Counted from the first letter of the stretch, positions 36,809-47,032 are shown. The stretch: DNA of 64,000 nucleotides from Vibrio marisflavi CECT 7928 (GCF_921294215.1 NZ_CAKLDM010000001.1:1116001-1180000); one strand, 5' to 3'. Made by a program: numbers and translations. The notes: generated from the letters alone by a model not told the origin.

Positions 36809-37690
36809 GTGAAAAATAGAAGGTTTTCTGCCCTATTTGCTTGCTTAGCGCTGATTTTATCGCCACCTTCTTTTGCAAATAGTATTCGTGTTTCCGGATC
36901 AACTAGTGCACAAAGTGCTATCTCACTATTAGCCGAATCATTCCAAGAACAATACGACATTCGTTTGTTGATGCGTCCTATTGGAAGTGACAAAGGCATA
37001 AAATCTGTTGTAAATGGAAAGAGCGAACTCGGCGTCATTTCAAGATCACTTACGTCAGCCGAGCAGAACCAATTTAAAACCTTGAAACAAGTGACCTTAG
37101 CTCACGACGCACTGGTTATATTGGTTAACACCGCGAACCCGATAACTAACCTTTCAACAACAGAGCTATCTGATATTTATACCGGGAAAATAGATAAGTG
37201 GATTGAGTTAGAAAAGCTGGGGTCAAAGCAGTCTCTTCCCAATTTTCCAATAGTGGTTTACTCAAAAGACTCGTCTCATGGAACCTTCGACGTATTTACT
37301 AAGAGCTTGCTTCTTGAGAATGCTGTCAAAAACAAAGCCATCTATTTTAGGAAATACGGAGAAGAGTTCAGTGACAAAGGAGCAAAATCTTATCGGCGAG
37401 TAAACGGAGCAATTGCCGCAGTTTGCAGAAGTAAGCATGGTATCGCGTTCGATTCTTATGCATCGATAAAAAATGCAGATTTAAAAACAAGTTGCCTAGA
37501 AGAGGTGAAAGTAGTTGCAATCAACAGTTTGCTTCCTAATGACCCTTCTTATTTCTTTGTTCGACCAATCAATGTAATTTACGATTCTGGTGCTGTCAGT
37601 GAGGGCACACAACGCTTTCTAAAATTCATGAACAACAAAGAAAGCCAGCAAAAACTAAGACAAAACTTCTACCTTGCCTTTCCAAAATAG
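36809..37690 (+). CDS. PstS-like phosphate-binding periplasmic protein
   Basis: 293 residues from a GTG at 36809 with AGGA upstream. Signal peptide about 1-23 (ACLALILSPPSFA). The mature chain starts IRVSGSTSAQSAISLLAESF, the phosphate-binding loop type of PstS, and has ELGVISRSLTSAEQ and YSKDSSHGTFDVFTKSLL. It probably binds phosphate or a similar oxyanion. No pstCAB genes are next to it, so it is another orphan binding protein. The upstream AT-rich gap may carry a Pho-type site, which I could not confirm. Confidence 0.85.
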   Translation: MKNRRFSALFACLALILSPPSFANSIRVSGSTSAQSAISLLAESFQEQYDIRLLMRPIGSDKGIKSVVNGKSELGVISRSLTSAEQNQFKTLKQVTLAHDALVILVNTANPITNLSTTELSDIYTGKIDKWIELEKLGSKQSLPNFPIVVYSKDSSHGTFDVFTKSLLLENAVKNKAIYFRKYGEEFSDKGAKSYRRVNGAIAAVCRSKHGIAFDSYASIKNADLKTSCLEEVKVVAINSLLPNDPSYFFVRPINVIYDSGAVSEGTQRFLKFMNNKESQQKLRQNFYLAFPK

Positions 37691-37835
37691 TCATAACTAC
37701 TCTCAATTTGTATAACCAGCTCCCTGATTTTTAGCAGCTCAATCTATCTGTATCAATAGCTTATATTAATTAACCACTCATTAACCCATAACTGTATAGA
37801 ATTTAACCCGTAAAGTTAATCAGGCAGAATGATAT

Positions 37836-38516
37836 ATGCTAGTTGTTGAAAACAAAGTCGGGCGCCCGACTAAATGCGATGAAGTTGACGTACGCAAAAA
37901 ACTGGTTGAGTGCGCAACTCGACTATTCCTAAATCTACCGTATGACAAGGTGTCCACACGCCTAGTTTCACAGAGAGCAGGCGTCAGTAGTTCATTAATT
38001 CGCTATTACTTTGGTAATAAAGAAGGGCTATTTGAAGTCGTAATACAAGAATTGGCCTCGCCTATGTATGAGCAAACGCAAAAAGTCATGGAAAACGCTA
38101 ACTACGACAGCTTTGTAGAAATGTACTCGGTGCTATTCAACCAACTTGTAAAGCAGCCTCAGCTACCTAAACTACTGTCTCAGTTCATGTTGTTACCAGC
38201 ATCGGACAGTAAAAGGCAAATTGTCGAGCAAATCATCATTGACCGAAGCAACGCATTGCATGACGTTATTTTTGGTAAACTAACAAAAGCCAATGTTCTT
38301 CGAGATGACATGGACCCAAAGCTTTGCCGGTTATCTTGGGTGAGCTTAATGATGTATCCGTTTATGATGCCCAGAGCGCTATTCGAAACAAACAAAATTG
38401 AGATCGGCGAAAACTTCTTTGCCACTTTACTAGAGCACAATATAAAGCTTATGTCTCAAGGGTTTATTAAAAAGCCGCAAGACCCCAACTCTACTGGCAG
38501 TACTTGTCAAATATAG
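37836..38516 (+). CDS. TetR-family transcriptional regulator
   Basis: 226 residues. N-terminal HTH: RKKLVECATRLFLNLPYDKVSTRLVSQRAGVSSSLIRYYFGNKEGLFEVV, the classic TetR pattern (written here as parts RKKLVECATRLF, VSQRAGVSSSLIRYYFG, KEGLFEVV). The C-terminal ligand domain is unspecific. A GRPTK basic tail precedes the HTH. It is convergent with the serine hydrolase gene and downstream of the PstS-like gene; no obvious target is next door. Start ATG at 37836. Confidence 0.9.
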   Translation: MLVVENKVGRPTKCDEVDVRKKLVECATRLFLNLPYDKVSTRLVSQRAGVSSSLIRYYFGNKEGLFEVVIQELASPMYEQTQKVMENANYDSFVEMYSVLFNQLVKQPQLPKLLSQFMLLPASDSKRQIVEQIIIDRSNALHDVIFGKLTKANVLRDDMDPKLCRLSWVSLMMYPFMMPRALFETNKIEIGENFFATLLEHNIKLMSQGFIKKPQDPNSTGSTCQI

Positions 38517-38551
38517 ACATTAGCTCCAGACAACAACTGTCGGGCAGCAAA

Positions 38552-38590
38552 GCAGTGACTCCTTGTATTATTAAACGAGTGAGTCACTGC
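38552..38590. terminator. Bidirectional terminator
   Basis: GCAGTGACTC (38552-38561) pairs perfectly with GAGTCACTGC (38581-38590) between the convergent tetR-family and serine hydrolase genes. Confidence 0.6.
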
Positions 38591-38613
38591 ACGAAACAAT
38601 AGTTAAAAGAGAG

Positions 38614-40071
38614 TTAATGAGTGTGCATCAACTTGTCAGGTGATTGGGAAAACTGCACATTTTTGGCTAACCCAAGTGATTTGTACACCTCTTCCATAAC
38701 TGCGCCATATCTGCCCACATTCATGCTGTCACCTTCAAATGAACCGCAGAACTCGTTGCCACAGTCCATCTTAATATGGGTATTTTTCTTATTGCCTAAC
38801 AGGATAATCATGACTCGATTTTCTGGGTCAATAAGAGACGCCGTTCCAACCCAACCAGAATGGCCAAAGGTAGACTCACTTGCGTAATCGCCAAACAACC
38901 AAGATTTACCTTTGTTGTGGTTAACATTCCAGCCTAAGGCGAATCCTTTATCTTCAAAGTCAGGGTTGATGGTCACAAACTCGTCAATAACATCCTGAGT
39001 AAAGTACTGTACCCCTTCATAGCTACCGTCATTGAGCATCAGTGACATCAATTTCATCATATCTACCGCATTGGAAAATAGCCCAGCGTGTCCGGCAATG
39101 CCTTCCATTGAGTAATAAGTTTTCTCGTCGTGCACCTCACCTTGCAACGTATAAGTACGAATGTTGTCAAAGGTAAGCTGCCCTTCTCGAGTATTGCCGT
39201 ACACCTCTGTTGCGGCGAATTGTTCGGGCTGGTAGGTGTGTCCATTTACTGGCTGATTGAGTAAGCGATAGCCTGTATGTGTCAAATCTAAAGGTGCATA
39301 GAAAGTTTTTTCCATGAACTCATCTTGACGTTGGCCAGTGATTTCTTCGATGATCTGCCCAAGGATCATATAGTCAATATCAGAGTATGCTACGACAGTA
39401 TGCGGCGAATATTTCAGATCGGTTTTCAGCATCAACTCCATCGTTTTCTGCCTTTGTTGGGAATACATCTCCCCCGACTCCATATAATATTCAACCGTCG
39501 GCTCATTTCCTGCGGTGTGATGAAGCAAATCTCTCACTGTAACCGAAGCTTTACCTGAGATAATGTCACAGCTCTCAGCTCCCTCTTGGCATTTGTTGTC
39601 TTTAAAATCAGGTAAAATATCTTCAACCTTGCTGTCCAGATCCAGCATTCCTTGACTCACAAGGTATTGTAAAGCGTAATTGGTTGAATACATCTTGGTA
39701 TTCGATGCTAAGTCGTACATAGTAGCCGTTGTTGTCGGAACCATTTCACTCTCGGGCAAACTTGGCGAATTGTCGTGGTCATCGCTGCCAAATCCACGTT
39801 TAGGGCTATTCTCATCATGAATTTTCGTATATCCGTACGCCGATAAATTTACTATTTCACCATTATGCCAAACGGCTAAAGTCGCCCCTGGGAAACCTTT
39901 CGCTACATCCGCCAAAATTAGCTGGTCAACATTTGAGAAATCATAAACCTGCGTAGTACTGGGGGATAATATTTCGTTGGAAGCATAAGGGAATACATCC
40001 TGAGCAACTCCATATCCAGAAATAAGGTTCGCGCTGGCGAAAGCGAGGACTGACGTCCATTTCTTGAACAT
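38614..40071 (-). CDS. Secreted serine hydrolase, PBP4B/YfeW-like
   Basis: 485 residues from the ATG at 40071, picked because a signal peptide (MFKKWTSVLAFASANLISG) and AAGGA follow this choice; the open frame extends 22 codons upstream. Class C beta-lactamase fold: the SxxK motif is in DLASNTKMYS, the YxN-like motif is YSDIDYM, and the third box is HSGW. E. coli yfeW (PBP4B) lies in the murQ-murP operon in exactly this order. The protein would act in the periplasm on peptidoglycan or muropeptides, matching recycling of N-acetylmuramic acid. Confidence 0.88.
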   Translation of the reverse strand: MFKKWTSVLAFASANLISGYGVAQDVFPYASNEILSPSTTQVYDFSNVDQLILADVAKGFPGATLAVWHNGEIVNLSAYGYTKIHDENSPKRGFGSDDHDNSPSLPESEMVPTTTATMYDLASNTKMYSTNYALQYLVSQGMLDLDSKVEDILPDFKDNKCQEGAESCDIISGKASVTVRDLLHHTAGNEPTVEYYMESGEMYSQQRQKTMELMLKTDLKYSPHTVVAYSDIDYMILGQIIEEITGQRQDEFMEKTFYAPLDLTHTGYRLLNQPVNGHTYQPEQFAATEVYGNTREGQLTFDNIRTYTLQGEVHDEKTYYSMEGIAGHAGLFSNAVDMMKLMSLMLNDGSYEGVQYFTQDVIDEFVTINPDFEDKGFALGWNVNHNKGKSWLFGDYASESTFGHSGWVGTASLIDPENRVMIILLGNKKNTHIKMDCGNEFCGSFEGDSMNVGRYGAVMEEVYKSLGLAKNVQFSQSPDKLMHTH

Positions 40072-40161
40072 AACAACTTTCCTTGTTCTAACGGTAGAGT
40101 AAGACAGCAAAGCCGGAGATCGACTTTGCCAATTCAATTTAGACTTTTTGCCAACAGGACG

Positions 40162-41631
40162 TTAGCTTAGATCTACATCCTTGGTACCGAATAGGTATGT
40201 GAGGATGAAGCCAGCGATATACGAAATTACAATGCCAGCCAAATAAACCGTCATTCCTGCAAAAATACCATCGTTTGAAGTCATTAGTGGCAAAGCTACC
40301 AAACCAGATGGGCCAAACACTGTATTCAATCCAATAGGTAAGCCAAGATAAGCCACTGTGCCGATAAATAAGCCGCCTATGGCACCACCTAAACAAGCGG
40401 TGACAAACGGCTTCACTCTTGGAAGGGTAACACCATAAATGAGTGGTTCACCGATACCTAAAAAGCCCGGGAAAATCGCCCCTTTAATCTGTGTTCTTAG
40501 CAACGACTCTTTGGCTGATTTTCGATACAGAGCCAACGCAGCACCGACTTGCCCCGCACCAGCCATGGCCAAAATTGGGAACAAAGAGTTGAAACCCTGA
40601 GCATCCATCAACGCAAAGTACACAGGGACAAAACCTTGATGAATACCAAACATTACCGAGATTAAAAATAAACCTGCGAGAATCGCACTACCAATTGGGT
40701 TTCCGTTTAGATTTAGGAATAGCCAAGACATACCTTCATAGAGATAACCACCGATTGGCATGATTACAACAAACGTTACGACTCCCATAAACAACAGCGT
40801 AAAGAAAGATGTTAGAATCATATCCAAGCTATCTGGCATATAGTGACGTATCGCCTTTTCGACTTGAGCGCCAAGAATTGCGGCGATCAAAACACCAATG
40901 ATGTTACCTCTAGGTTCAATTGGAAGGCCAAAAAATGAATCAATGCCGGAATAGATGCCCTTCGCGACATTTGGGTCATAGCCCATTAAGAAAAGAGCAG
41001 CAATAATGGCACCATTTACGCCGGATCCACCAAATGCTTTTTGCGCATTGTAGCCAATTAAAATACTCAGAAAGCTAAATAAGCCCTTGCTGAACACCTT
41101 CATATAACCAATCAGGTAAGCAAGATCTGGGTTTGGGTTCGCTACCCCTTCAAGCAGTACTTGATCGAGCAAAGTTGCAAAACCTAATAGTAGGCCCGCA
41201 GCGATAAAACCCGGGATAAGAGGAGTAAAAATCGTTGCAAATTTAGACAAGAACTTATGGATAGAGTTGGTTTGCTTAGCCTTGATACTTTTCTTTTTAT
41301 CTCGGGCAATCGAACCTAGATCAGCATCAAACTCAACACCTTCTGGGGTTGTCATAGAAGCCGCTATGTTAGAGCCTTCGCTAAGCATATTGTTCATCAA
41401 TTCAGCCGCAGTTTGCGCCTTTCCTGGGCCAAGAACAATTTGCAACTGGCTGTCGCTTTCAACAATTCCGAGCACACCAGGAATCTTCTTTATCTTCTCT
41501 TTGTCAGCCAGCGCTTCATTGTTTAATCCCAACCTAAGCCGCGTCATACAGTTGGTACATAAGGCGACATTACCCTCGCCTCCGATTGCAGCAATAATTT
41601 GCCCTATCATGTCTCGATTGACTTTAGCCAT
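40162..41631 (-). CDS. murP: PTS EIIBC component for N-acetylmuramic acid, MurP
   Basis: 489 residues from the ATG at 41631 (AAGGA about 12 bp upstream). N-terminal EIIB domain about 1-90 with phosphorylated Cys in [18 protein letters not shown] transport domain about 120-480 with [16 protein letters not shown]. No EIIA domain, as in E. coli MurP, which borrows EIIA-Glc. Imports MurNAc as MurNAc-6-phosphate, the substrate of MurQ encoded 71 bp upstream. Confidence 0.93.
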   Translation of the reverse strand: MAKVNRDMIGQIIAAIGGEGNVALCTNCMTRLRLGLNNEALADKEKIKKIPGVLGIVESDSQLQIVLGPGKAQTAAELMNNMLSEGSNIAASMTTPEGVEFDADLGSIARDKKKSIKAKQTNSIHKFLSKFATIFTPLIPGFIAAGLLLGFATLLDQVLLEGVANPNPDLAYLIGYMKVFSKGLFSFLSILIGYNAQKAFGGSGVNGAIIAALFLMGYDPNVAKGIYSGIDSFFGLPIEPRGNIIGVLIAAILGAQVEKAIRHYMPDSLDMILTSFFTLLFMGVVTFVVIMPIGGYLYEGMSWLFLNLNGNPIGSAILAGLFLISVMFGIHQGFVPVYFALMDAQGFNSLFPILAMAGAGQVGAALALYRKSAKESLLRTQIKGAIFPGFLGIGEPLIYGVTLPRVKPFVTACLGGAIGGLFIGTVAYLGLPIGLNTVFGPSGLVALPLMTSNDGIFAGMTVYLAGIVISYIAGFILTYLFGTKDVDLS

Positions 41632-41702
41632 TACACACTGATTCCTTTCCAAGTGGAGATACGAACGTTATCTATCTCGATAATGAGTAAATTTGATTTG
41701 TA

Positions 41703-42605
41703 TTACTTGTCGCCCAATTCCAATGCCTCTCGAACGAACCCTTTGCTTCGTTGCAAAAGTTCTTTAGCATCGTCGCTACTATGATTAGTTAAAATCATTA
41801 CAATGGCTGTTTTGCAATGATGGTTACATGCTTCAAGTGCTAATGCAGCTTCCTCTCTACTGCACTCTGTGGCCTGCATGACAATTCTCTTTTGGCGCTC
41901 AACCAACTTGGCGTTTGTCGCTTCTACATCGACCATCAAGTTTCCATACACTTTGCCAAAGCGAATCATGGAGCCGGTTGTCAGCATGTTTAGGATCAAC
42001 TTTTGCGCAGTCCCCGCCTTCATGCGCGAAGAACCTGTCACAATTTCTGGGCCTACAACGGGGGTAATACTGAAATCCGCTTGTTGAGACATAGGAGAGT
42101 CGGGATTACAGCTAATACTGGCGACTTTTGCATTTAGAGAGCGAGCATATTCCATCGCACCAAGAACATAAGGTGTACGGCCACTAGCAGCAATGCCAAC
42201 CAATACGTCGCGATGAGAAAACTGAATCTCTTTCAGATCGTTTGCTCCCAGATCACGATTATCTTCTGCATTTTCGACCGCACTTGTTATGGCTTTTTGC
42301 CCACCAGCGATAAGGCCAACCACTAGCTCTGGCTTAGTACCATATGTCGGTGGACACTCGCTGGCATCGAGTATCCCCAATCGGCCAGAAGTCCCAGCTC
42401 CTACATAGATTAGTCGCCCACCTTGTGAGAACGACTGAACAATGGCATCAACCGTAGACGCAACTTCTGGTAGTGTTTTCTCAACTGCTAAAGCCACTTG
42501 CTTATCTTCATCGTTGATCACTTTAAGCATTTCCATGGTTGACAGTGTATCGATGTTTTCACTGGCACTATTGCGGCTTTCCGTCACTAACTTGGTCAAA
42601 TCCAT
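41703..42605 (-). CDS. murQ: N-acetylmuramic acid 6-phosphate etherase MurQ
   Basis: 300 residues from the ATG at 42605 with AGGA upstream. SIS-domain fold: [23 protein letters not shown] is the family's sugar-phosphate site, followed by [15 protein letters not shown] and [18 protein letters not shown]. It removes the lactyl group from MurNAc-6-P to give GlcNAc-6-P in the cytoplasm. First gene of murQ-murP-yfeW-like, divergent from murR with two palindromes between. Confidence 0.96.
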   Translation of the reverse strand: MDLTKLVTESRNSASENIDTLSTMEMLKVINDEDKQVALAVEKTLPEVASTVDAIVQSFSQGGRLIYVGAGTSGRLGILDASECPPTYGTKPELVVGLIAGGQKAITSAVENAEDNRDLGANDLKEIQFSHRDVLVGIAASGRTPYVLGAMEYARSLNAKVASISCNPDSPMSQQADFSITPVVGPEIVTGSSRMKAGTAQKLILNMLTTGSMIRFGKVYGNLMVDVEATNAKLVERQKRIVMQATECSREEAALALEACNHHCKTAIVMILTNHSSDDAKELLQRSKGFVREALELGDK

Positions 42606-42650
42606 TACTACGTCCTGCAATTTATCATTTGGTCTGGCTACAGAATATAC

Positions 42651-42665
42651 GGAATAATATATTCC
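42651..42665. promoter_or_regulatory. MurR-type operator, murQ side
   Basis: GGAATAATATATTCC: GGAAT and ATTCC arms with a 5-bp AT spacer, 46 bp upstream of murQ. The same arms recur 84 bp further on near murR. Confidence 0.7.
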
Positions 42666-42749
42666 ATAAAAGAGATCAATATCAAAATATTAAATTCCCA
42701 TAGAAATGAATGGTAACTGGTATCATTGCTTGAAAATGATAAGGCGCAC

Positions 42750-42766
42750 TGGAATTATTTATTCCA
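42750..42766. promoter_or_regulatory. MurR-type operator, murR side
   Basis: TGGAATTATTTATTCCA: palindromic arms TGGAAT/ATTCCA with a 5-bp AT spacer, 55 bp upstream of murR. It matches the murQ-side site, suggesting autoregulation. Confidence 0.7.
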
Positions 42767-42820
42767 ATCATCAAGAATTCATTCAATAATGCTTGTAAAC
42801 TGACTGGGTTGGGATGAAAT

Positions 42821-43684
42821 GTGGCAACACTAACAAAGATAAAAACCATCAAAAGCACTTTGTCACCGAGTGGGCTCAAAATCGCAGAGTCGGTTCTCGC
42901 AGATCCAGGTTTGGTTGTGAAACTTTCATCTGCCGAACTCGCAAAAGTGGCTGGAGTCAGCCAGTCGGCCATCATAAAGTTCACTCAGAAGGTAGGATGT
43001 AAAGGCTTTACTCAATTTAAAGTGGCGATCAGTCAAGAGTTAGGCAGAGTTCAGGCTCAAGATATCGACTCAGAGAACCATCTCCACAACCACATTACTT
43101 CAAAAGACTCGCTTGCAGAAATCGCCGATAAACTTGCTCAAGAGAAAATAAACGCAATTAGAGACACCACCTCTTCAATCCGAGAGGCAGAACTCCAACA
43201 AGCGATTGAGCTCATCAACAACGCCCACCGAGTACAGATCGTTGGCGTCGGTGGCTCAGCTTTGGTGGCACGAGACTTAGCATACAAGCTATTAAAAATA
43301 GGCATCACTTCCATTGCTGAAGTCGATGCCCATGTCCAGCTGACAAGAGCAAAAGCACTTGACTCCAAAGATGTACAGATTGTGTTGTCGTATTCAGGTA
43401 AAGGTTCAGAAGTACAACTCATTACACAAGCGGCAAAAGACTCAAATGTTCCCATTGTTGCTATTACTTCAATTCACAAAAGCCCACTCAGATCGCTCGC
43501 TTCGATCTGCATTGATTGCATCGCAGACGAAAGCAAATGGCGCAGCTCGTCCATTTCTTCGCGAGCTGCACAGAATGTTGTCATTGATCTCCTGTTTATC
43601 GCATTGGTACAAAAACGCGGAAAATTGGCAGAATCGTTAATAAAAGATGCGTCGATAGCAGTTCAAGGGCTTAAGCGCGACTAA
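42821..43684 (+). CDS. murR: RpiR-family repressor of MurNAc catabolism, MurR
   Basis: 287 residues from a GTG at 42821. N-terminal RpiR HTH (LSSAELAKVAGVSQSAIIKFTQKVGCKGFTQFK in the 35-70 region) and C-terminal SIS sugar-phosphate domain (VQIVGVGGSALVARDLAYKL, DVQIVLSYSGKGSE, VPIVAITS). In E. coli MurR represses murQP and is released by MurNAc-6-P. The divergent arrangement and paired palindromes are the same here. Confidence 0.93.
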   Translation: MATLTKIKTIKSTLSPSGLKIAESVLADPGLVVKLSSAELAKVAGVSQSAIIKFTQKVGCKGFTQFKVAISQELGRVQAQDIDSENHLHNHITSKDSLAEIADKLAQEKINAIRDTTSSIREAELQQAIELINNAHRVQIVGVGGSALVARDLAYKLLKIGITSIAEVDAHVQLTRAKALDSKDVQIVLSYSGKGSEVQLITQAAKDSNVPIVAITSIHKSPLRSLASICIDCIADESKWRSSSISSRAAQNVVIDLLFIALVQKRGKLAESLIKDASIAVQGLKRD

Positions 43685-43719
43685 GTAACCACAGCTTCAA
43701 ATAAGTTAAGGTTAAGTAC

Positions 43720-44214
43720 TCATGTGCCCGGCTGCACCGGACGTTCCAAATACGTCGAAAGAACAATGTAGGTACGTGTAGCTTCTACTCCAGATATCTT
43801 AAAAAGATCCGAGAGTAGCTTTTCTAAGGTGCGCGTATTTTGGGTTCGGATTTTAAGCAACATGGATGTATCACCTGCTACTGAATGGATCTCCTCAACC
43901 TCATGATGCTGTGAGATCGCCATTAGGTCCGGGGTCATCCCCCATCCTTTGGTATCAATATGGACAAAAGAGAGCAACGGTTTGTTCACCGCATCTGGTT
44001 CGATAAGCACCGATGTTTTTCGAATCGCCCCAGAACGCTTCATTCTTTTCACTCGTTCGTGGGCAGCAGGTGCAGACAGAGCCGCTCGTTCACCAAGTTG
44101 GGCGTAGCTTACCGTCGCATCGTCGACTAACGCACCTAATAATCTTCGGTCTGTAGCGTCTAGATCCCACTCTTTGGGGGTCTTTTGCTTAATCTCATCT
44201 GTTTTTTCTTTCAT
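43720..44214 (-). CDS. Lrp/AsnC-family transcriptional regulator
   Basis: 164 residues. HTH about 20-65 (DATDRRLLGALVDDATVSYAQLGERAALSAPAAHERVKRM, here by parts), then RAM ligand domain about 85-160 (VEEIHSVAGDTSMLLKIRTQN). The N-terminus carries an extra charged stretch. It is divergent from an MFS transporter gene 95 bp away, the usual sign that it controls that transporter. Effector probably an amino acid. Confidence 0.92.
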   Translation of the reverse strand: MKEKTDEIKQKTPKEWDLDATDRRLLGALVDDATVSYAQLGERAALSAPAAHERVKRMKRSGAIRKTSVLIEPDAVNKPLLSFVHIDTKGWGMTPDLMAISQHHEVEEIHSVAGDTSMLLKIRTQNTRTLEKLLSDLFKISGVEATRTYIVLSTYLERPVQPGT

Positions 44215-44308
44215 TTTCCCACCTTTGGTTTCCTGCAGAATTTAGTTTGTGTAATCTTCGAAAATGACGAATTACATTAGGCATTGTTAAAAATGGTAGG
44301 TCAAAGTT

Positions 44309-45520
44309 ATGGCAAATTACAAGAGTGAAGAACTGGGTTCAGCAGCCGCTGGTAGAGTACCTAAGGCTGCCTACCTTTTAACAGGTTGTATTGGAGTCAT
44401 AGGTGCAAATTCTCTGGTACTTGGCCCAATCGCGCCAGAGGTCGCACTATCATTGAGTACCAATGTATCTACCATTATGCTAGCCGCTTCAGCATTTGGA
44501 CTTGGTACAGCATTGAGTGCATTGTTTCTCGCCCATCACATCGACCGTTTAGGCGCTGTTCGTGTGCTTAAAATGTGCTTAATTCTATTAGCCATCGCAC
44601 TACTTTCTAGTGCTGTCGCGCCAACCGCTGCTTCTTTAATCGCTGCCCAACTTGTGGTTGGCTTAATTGCAGGAATTGCACTTCCTGCAATCTACTCAAG
44701 TGCTATCGCTGTTGCTCCTTCTGGATTGGAAAGTAAAGTTGTGAGTGTGGTGCTCACGGGGTGGACGATCAGTATGGTAGCAGGCGTTTCGCTATCGGTG
44801 GTGCTGTCTGAAGTTCTAGGGTGGAGAGCTGTGTATGGAATCATTGCAGTTCTCTCGCTCGCGGCTTGGTATGGTTTATCCAAAGTAAAGATAACCGATA
44901 AGGTCAGCAAACAATCGTTACCCATGCCACTCACTGCAATCAACTTACCGGGAATTAAACCACTTTTACTTTGTTGCTTCGCGTTTATGGGAGCATTCTA
45001 TGGCCTATACGGTTTTATAGGGGATTATTTACATAACGCCCTTGGACTACCAATCTTAGCAAACAGTTTGATTGCCCTTATCTACGGACTTGGCTTTGGC
45101 TGCGCGATCATTTTCAACCCAATAACTCAACGTGTGGCAGCAAAGTTACTGCTCACAATCGTCTTAGCTATTGTTGCATTTCTTTACCTTACGTTAGCCA
45201 AGCTAGGTGGATACGCAAGCACCATGTATATCATCTTGTTCCTACTGGGTATCGTCAATCATTTAGCCGTCAATTTGCTGATAGTTAGACTCACAGATAT
45301 TGATCCAAACAAGCGCGGAACCATTATGGGGCTTTACAGCGCCGTTACATATATCGGTGTATTTATTGGGACGAGTAGCTATGGACAGATCTATTTGCAC
45401 TATGGGTTTTCAGCATTGGCTTATACTTCCATGGCGCTCACGGTAATCGCCGCCATCATTGGACAACTGGGCCAAAGATCCAGATCGGCAGAGTCTATCC
45501 AACAGAAGCTGGTTCAATAG
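44309..45520 (+). CDS. MFS transporter, Lrp-linked
   Basis: 403 residues with about 12 TM helices. Major-facilitator signature between TM2 and TM3: LFLAHHIDRLGAVRVLK. Helices such as [22 protein letters not shown] follow. Divergent Lrp-family regulator suggests an amino-acid or derivative exporter, similar to arabinose-efflux-like drug:H+ antiporters. Substrate unknown. Start ATG at 44309 after a weak ribosome site. Confidence 0.9.
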   Translation: MANYKSEELGSAAAGRVPKAAYLLTGCIGVIGANSLVLGPIAPEVALSLSTNVSTIMLAASAFGLGTALSALFLAHHIDRLGAVRVLKMCLILLAIALLSSAVAPTAASLIAAQLVVGLIAGIALPAIYSSAIAVAPSGLESKVVSVVLTGWTISMVAGVSLSVVLSEVLGWRAVYGIIAVLSLAAWYGLSKVKITDKVSKQSLPMPLTAINLPGIKPLLLCCFAFMGAFYGLYGFIGDYLHNALGLPILANSLIALIYGLGFGCAIIFNPITQRVAAKLLLTIVLAIVAFLYLTLAKLGGYASTMYIILFLLGIVNHLAVNLLIVRLTDIDPNKRGTIMGLYSAVTYIGVFIGTSSYGQIYLHYGFSALAYTSMALTVIAAIIGQLGQRSRSAESIQQKLVQ

Positions 45521-45710
45521 TGAGGGCGGTTTGTTGCTTGATGTTTGCGACGGAACATGTGGAATCACGAACAATATCAATTGCATCAATCCACTACTCC
45601 GGTTCAACTTTACGCCAAATTTTCAAGCACTTGATGAAAAGCAAACAGCAAAGGACTACTGTTGTAACCACTTCTGATATTAGTTACATGTCCCCGCCTA
45701 TCGTAGGTGC

Positions 45711-45739
45711 TACCGAGCTTTCTAGCTCGGTATTTTTTT
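45711..45739 (+). terminator. Rho-independent terminator
   Basis: TACCGAGCT-TTCT-AGCTCGGTA is a perfect 9-bp stem followed by TTTTTTT. It lies 190 bp after the MFS stop codon. The stretch 45521-45710 holds short ORFs in two frames that I could not match to any family. Confidence 0.9.
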
Positions 45740-45940
45740 ATACTAAATTTAGGGAGAGAAGATGTAAGCTTCACTTAGTAACAATTTAATCGATTGCCTT
45801 CTTAAATATTGAAAATCACCATATAGCATTGCAGTATAAGTGTGATCTCAAGCGAGATAATATCCTACTGAATCTTCTAATATCTCGGTTTGTTTAAATG
45901 ACTCCGTTGTAAATTCAAAGCCAGCGGTTGAGGCAAACAC

Positions 45941-46441
45941 ATGAGTACACTTTTCGCTATTTCTCTAACTACTGGCATTTTATCGGGCATTTGGGGATGG
46001 ACAGCCATTTCTCTAGGGCTTCTTTCGTGGGCGGGGTTTCTTGGCTGTACCAGTTTTTTCGCCTCTCCAAATGACGGCATTTCGGGCCTAAAGAGTAGCC
46101 TTATCACCAATATTAGTGGTGTTTTTTGGGCCATGGTGATTATTCATAGCTCTCAATATATTAGTTTAGAGATTGCAGGCTATGTGCTTACGGCTGTGGT
46201 TGCGTTTTTAATGTGTATTCAAGCGAAGAAATCGTGGCTGGCTTACATTCCAGGGACTTTTATTGGGGCTTGCGCGACTTTTGCTGCAAACGGCAATTGG
46301 AAACTAGTGCTTCCTTCACTTATTCTTGGCGGGATCTTTGGTTACCTGATGAAAAGCAGTGGATTGTGGCTCCATCGTTATATGTCGAATAAAGAATCGG
46401 TTAACACCAATAAAGAGCAGCTCAGCCGAAATAATATCTAA
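45941..46441 (+). CDS. DUF1097 inner-membrane protein (YcdZ-like)
   Basis: 166 residues, five hydrophobic segments, with the family's opening STLFAISLTTGILSGIWGW and a PNDGISGLKSSL loop. DUF1097 proteins are membrane proteins of unknown function. GAGG precedes the ATG. Single gene, with no partner seen on either side. Confidence 0.85.
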   Translation: MSTLFAISLTTGILSGIWGWTAISLGLLSWAGFLGCTSFFASPNDGISGLKSSLITNISGVFWAMVIIHSSQYISLEIAGYVLTAVVAFLMCIQAKKSWLAYIPGTFIGACATFAANGNWKLVLPSLILGGIFGYLMKSSGLWLHRYMSNKESVNTNKEQLSRNNI

Positions 46442-46497
46442 CGCTGATTTGGTATACAACGTCACGACACAACATATAGTGTAATCGCAACACTACC

Positions 46498-46908
46498 TTA
46501 ATTTCTCTCGCTTGCAAGCAGTCGGTACTGCTCCTGACACCAAGCAAGTGCCGCTTCTTTGTTTTCCCAATAGCTTTTCTTTAAGCTCGGAGTGACATCA
46601 AACCTCTGCTCCATGAGGTGTTTCGCCAGCTCCTGACGACAAATCACAGCTTCAAACCTATGGTTATGCCTGCTCGCCCACAATGCCGTTTCATACACAG
46701 TATCCCACACATCTGGTGTAGCCAGCTCCCACTCGTTTGCGTCGACAATACTTCCCCATGGTTTGATGGAAATCTTGCCCACAAACTGCCTAAAATCCCT
46801 ATCAAACTCTAGAGCGGCTTCTTTGTTCCAACTTCCTGATATTCTTACGATCAATATATTGTCCTCATAGGAAAGATCGTAAAACCCATGTGCTCTGTAA
46901 CCCACCAT
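46498..46908 (-). CDS. Small STAS-like cytoplasmic protein
   Basis: 136 residues. The alternation of strands and helices (DNILIVRISGSWNKEAALEF, WGSIVDANEW, AVICRQELAKHLME) resembles STAS/SpoIIAA-like or the related 'STAS-like' single-domain proteins of Vibrio. No membrane segment. The phosphorylatable Ser usually near the 'D-S-S' loop is not visible, so an antisigma antagonist role is not supported. Unknown function. Confidence 0.65.
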   Translation of the reverse strand: MVGYRAHGFYDLSYEDNILIVRISGSWNKEAALEFDRDFRQFVGKISIKPWGSIVDANEWELATPDVWDTVYETALWASRHNHRFEAVICRQELAKHLMEQRFDVTPSLKKSYWENKEAALAWCQEQYRLLASERN

Positions 46909-47032
46909 TCGGCCCCTAATGCTTATTCACTCAATAAAATTATATACCTTGATACGGCAAGCGTTTGTATTATGCCGCTGCAGGGCCTAGAGAGCGACAA
47001 TCCATAGATAAAGGGATGAGGAGAATAGAAAC

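Noticed and set aside
45521-45710. Short ORFs after the MFS gene in two frames on the + strand
   Set aside because: They overlap each other, have no family resemblance that I can defend, and have no convincing ribosome sites.
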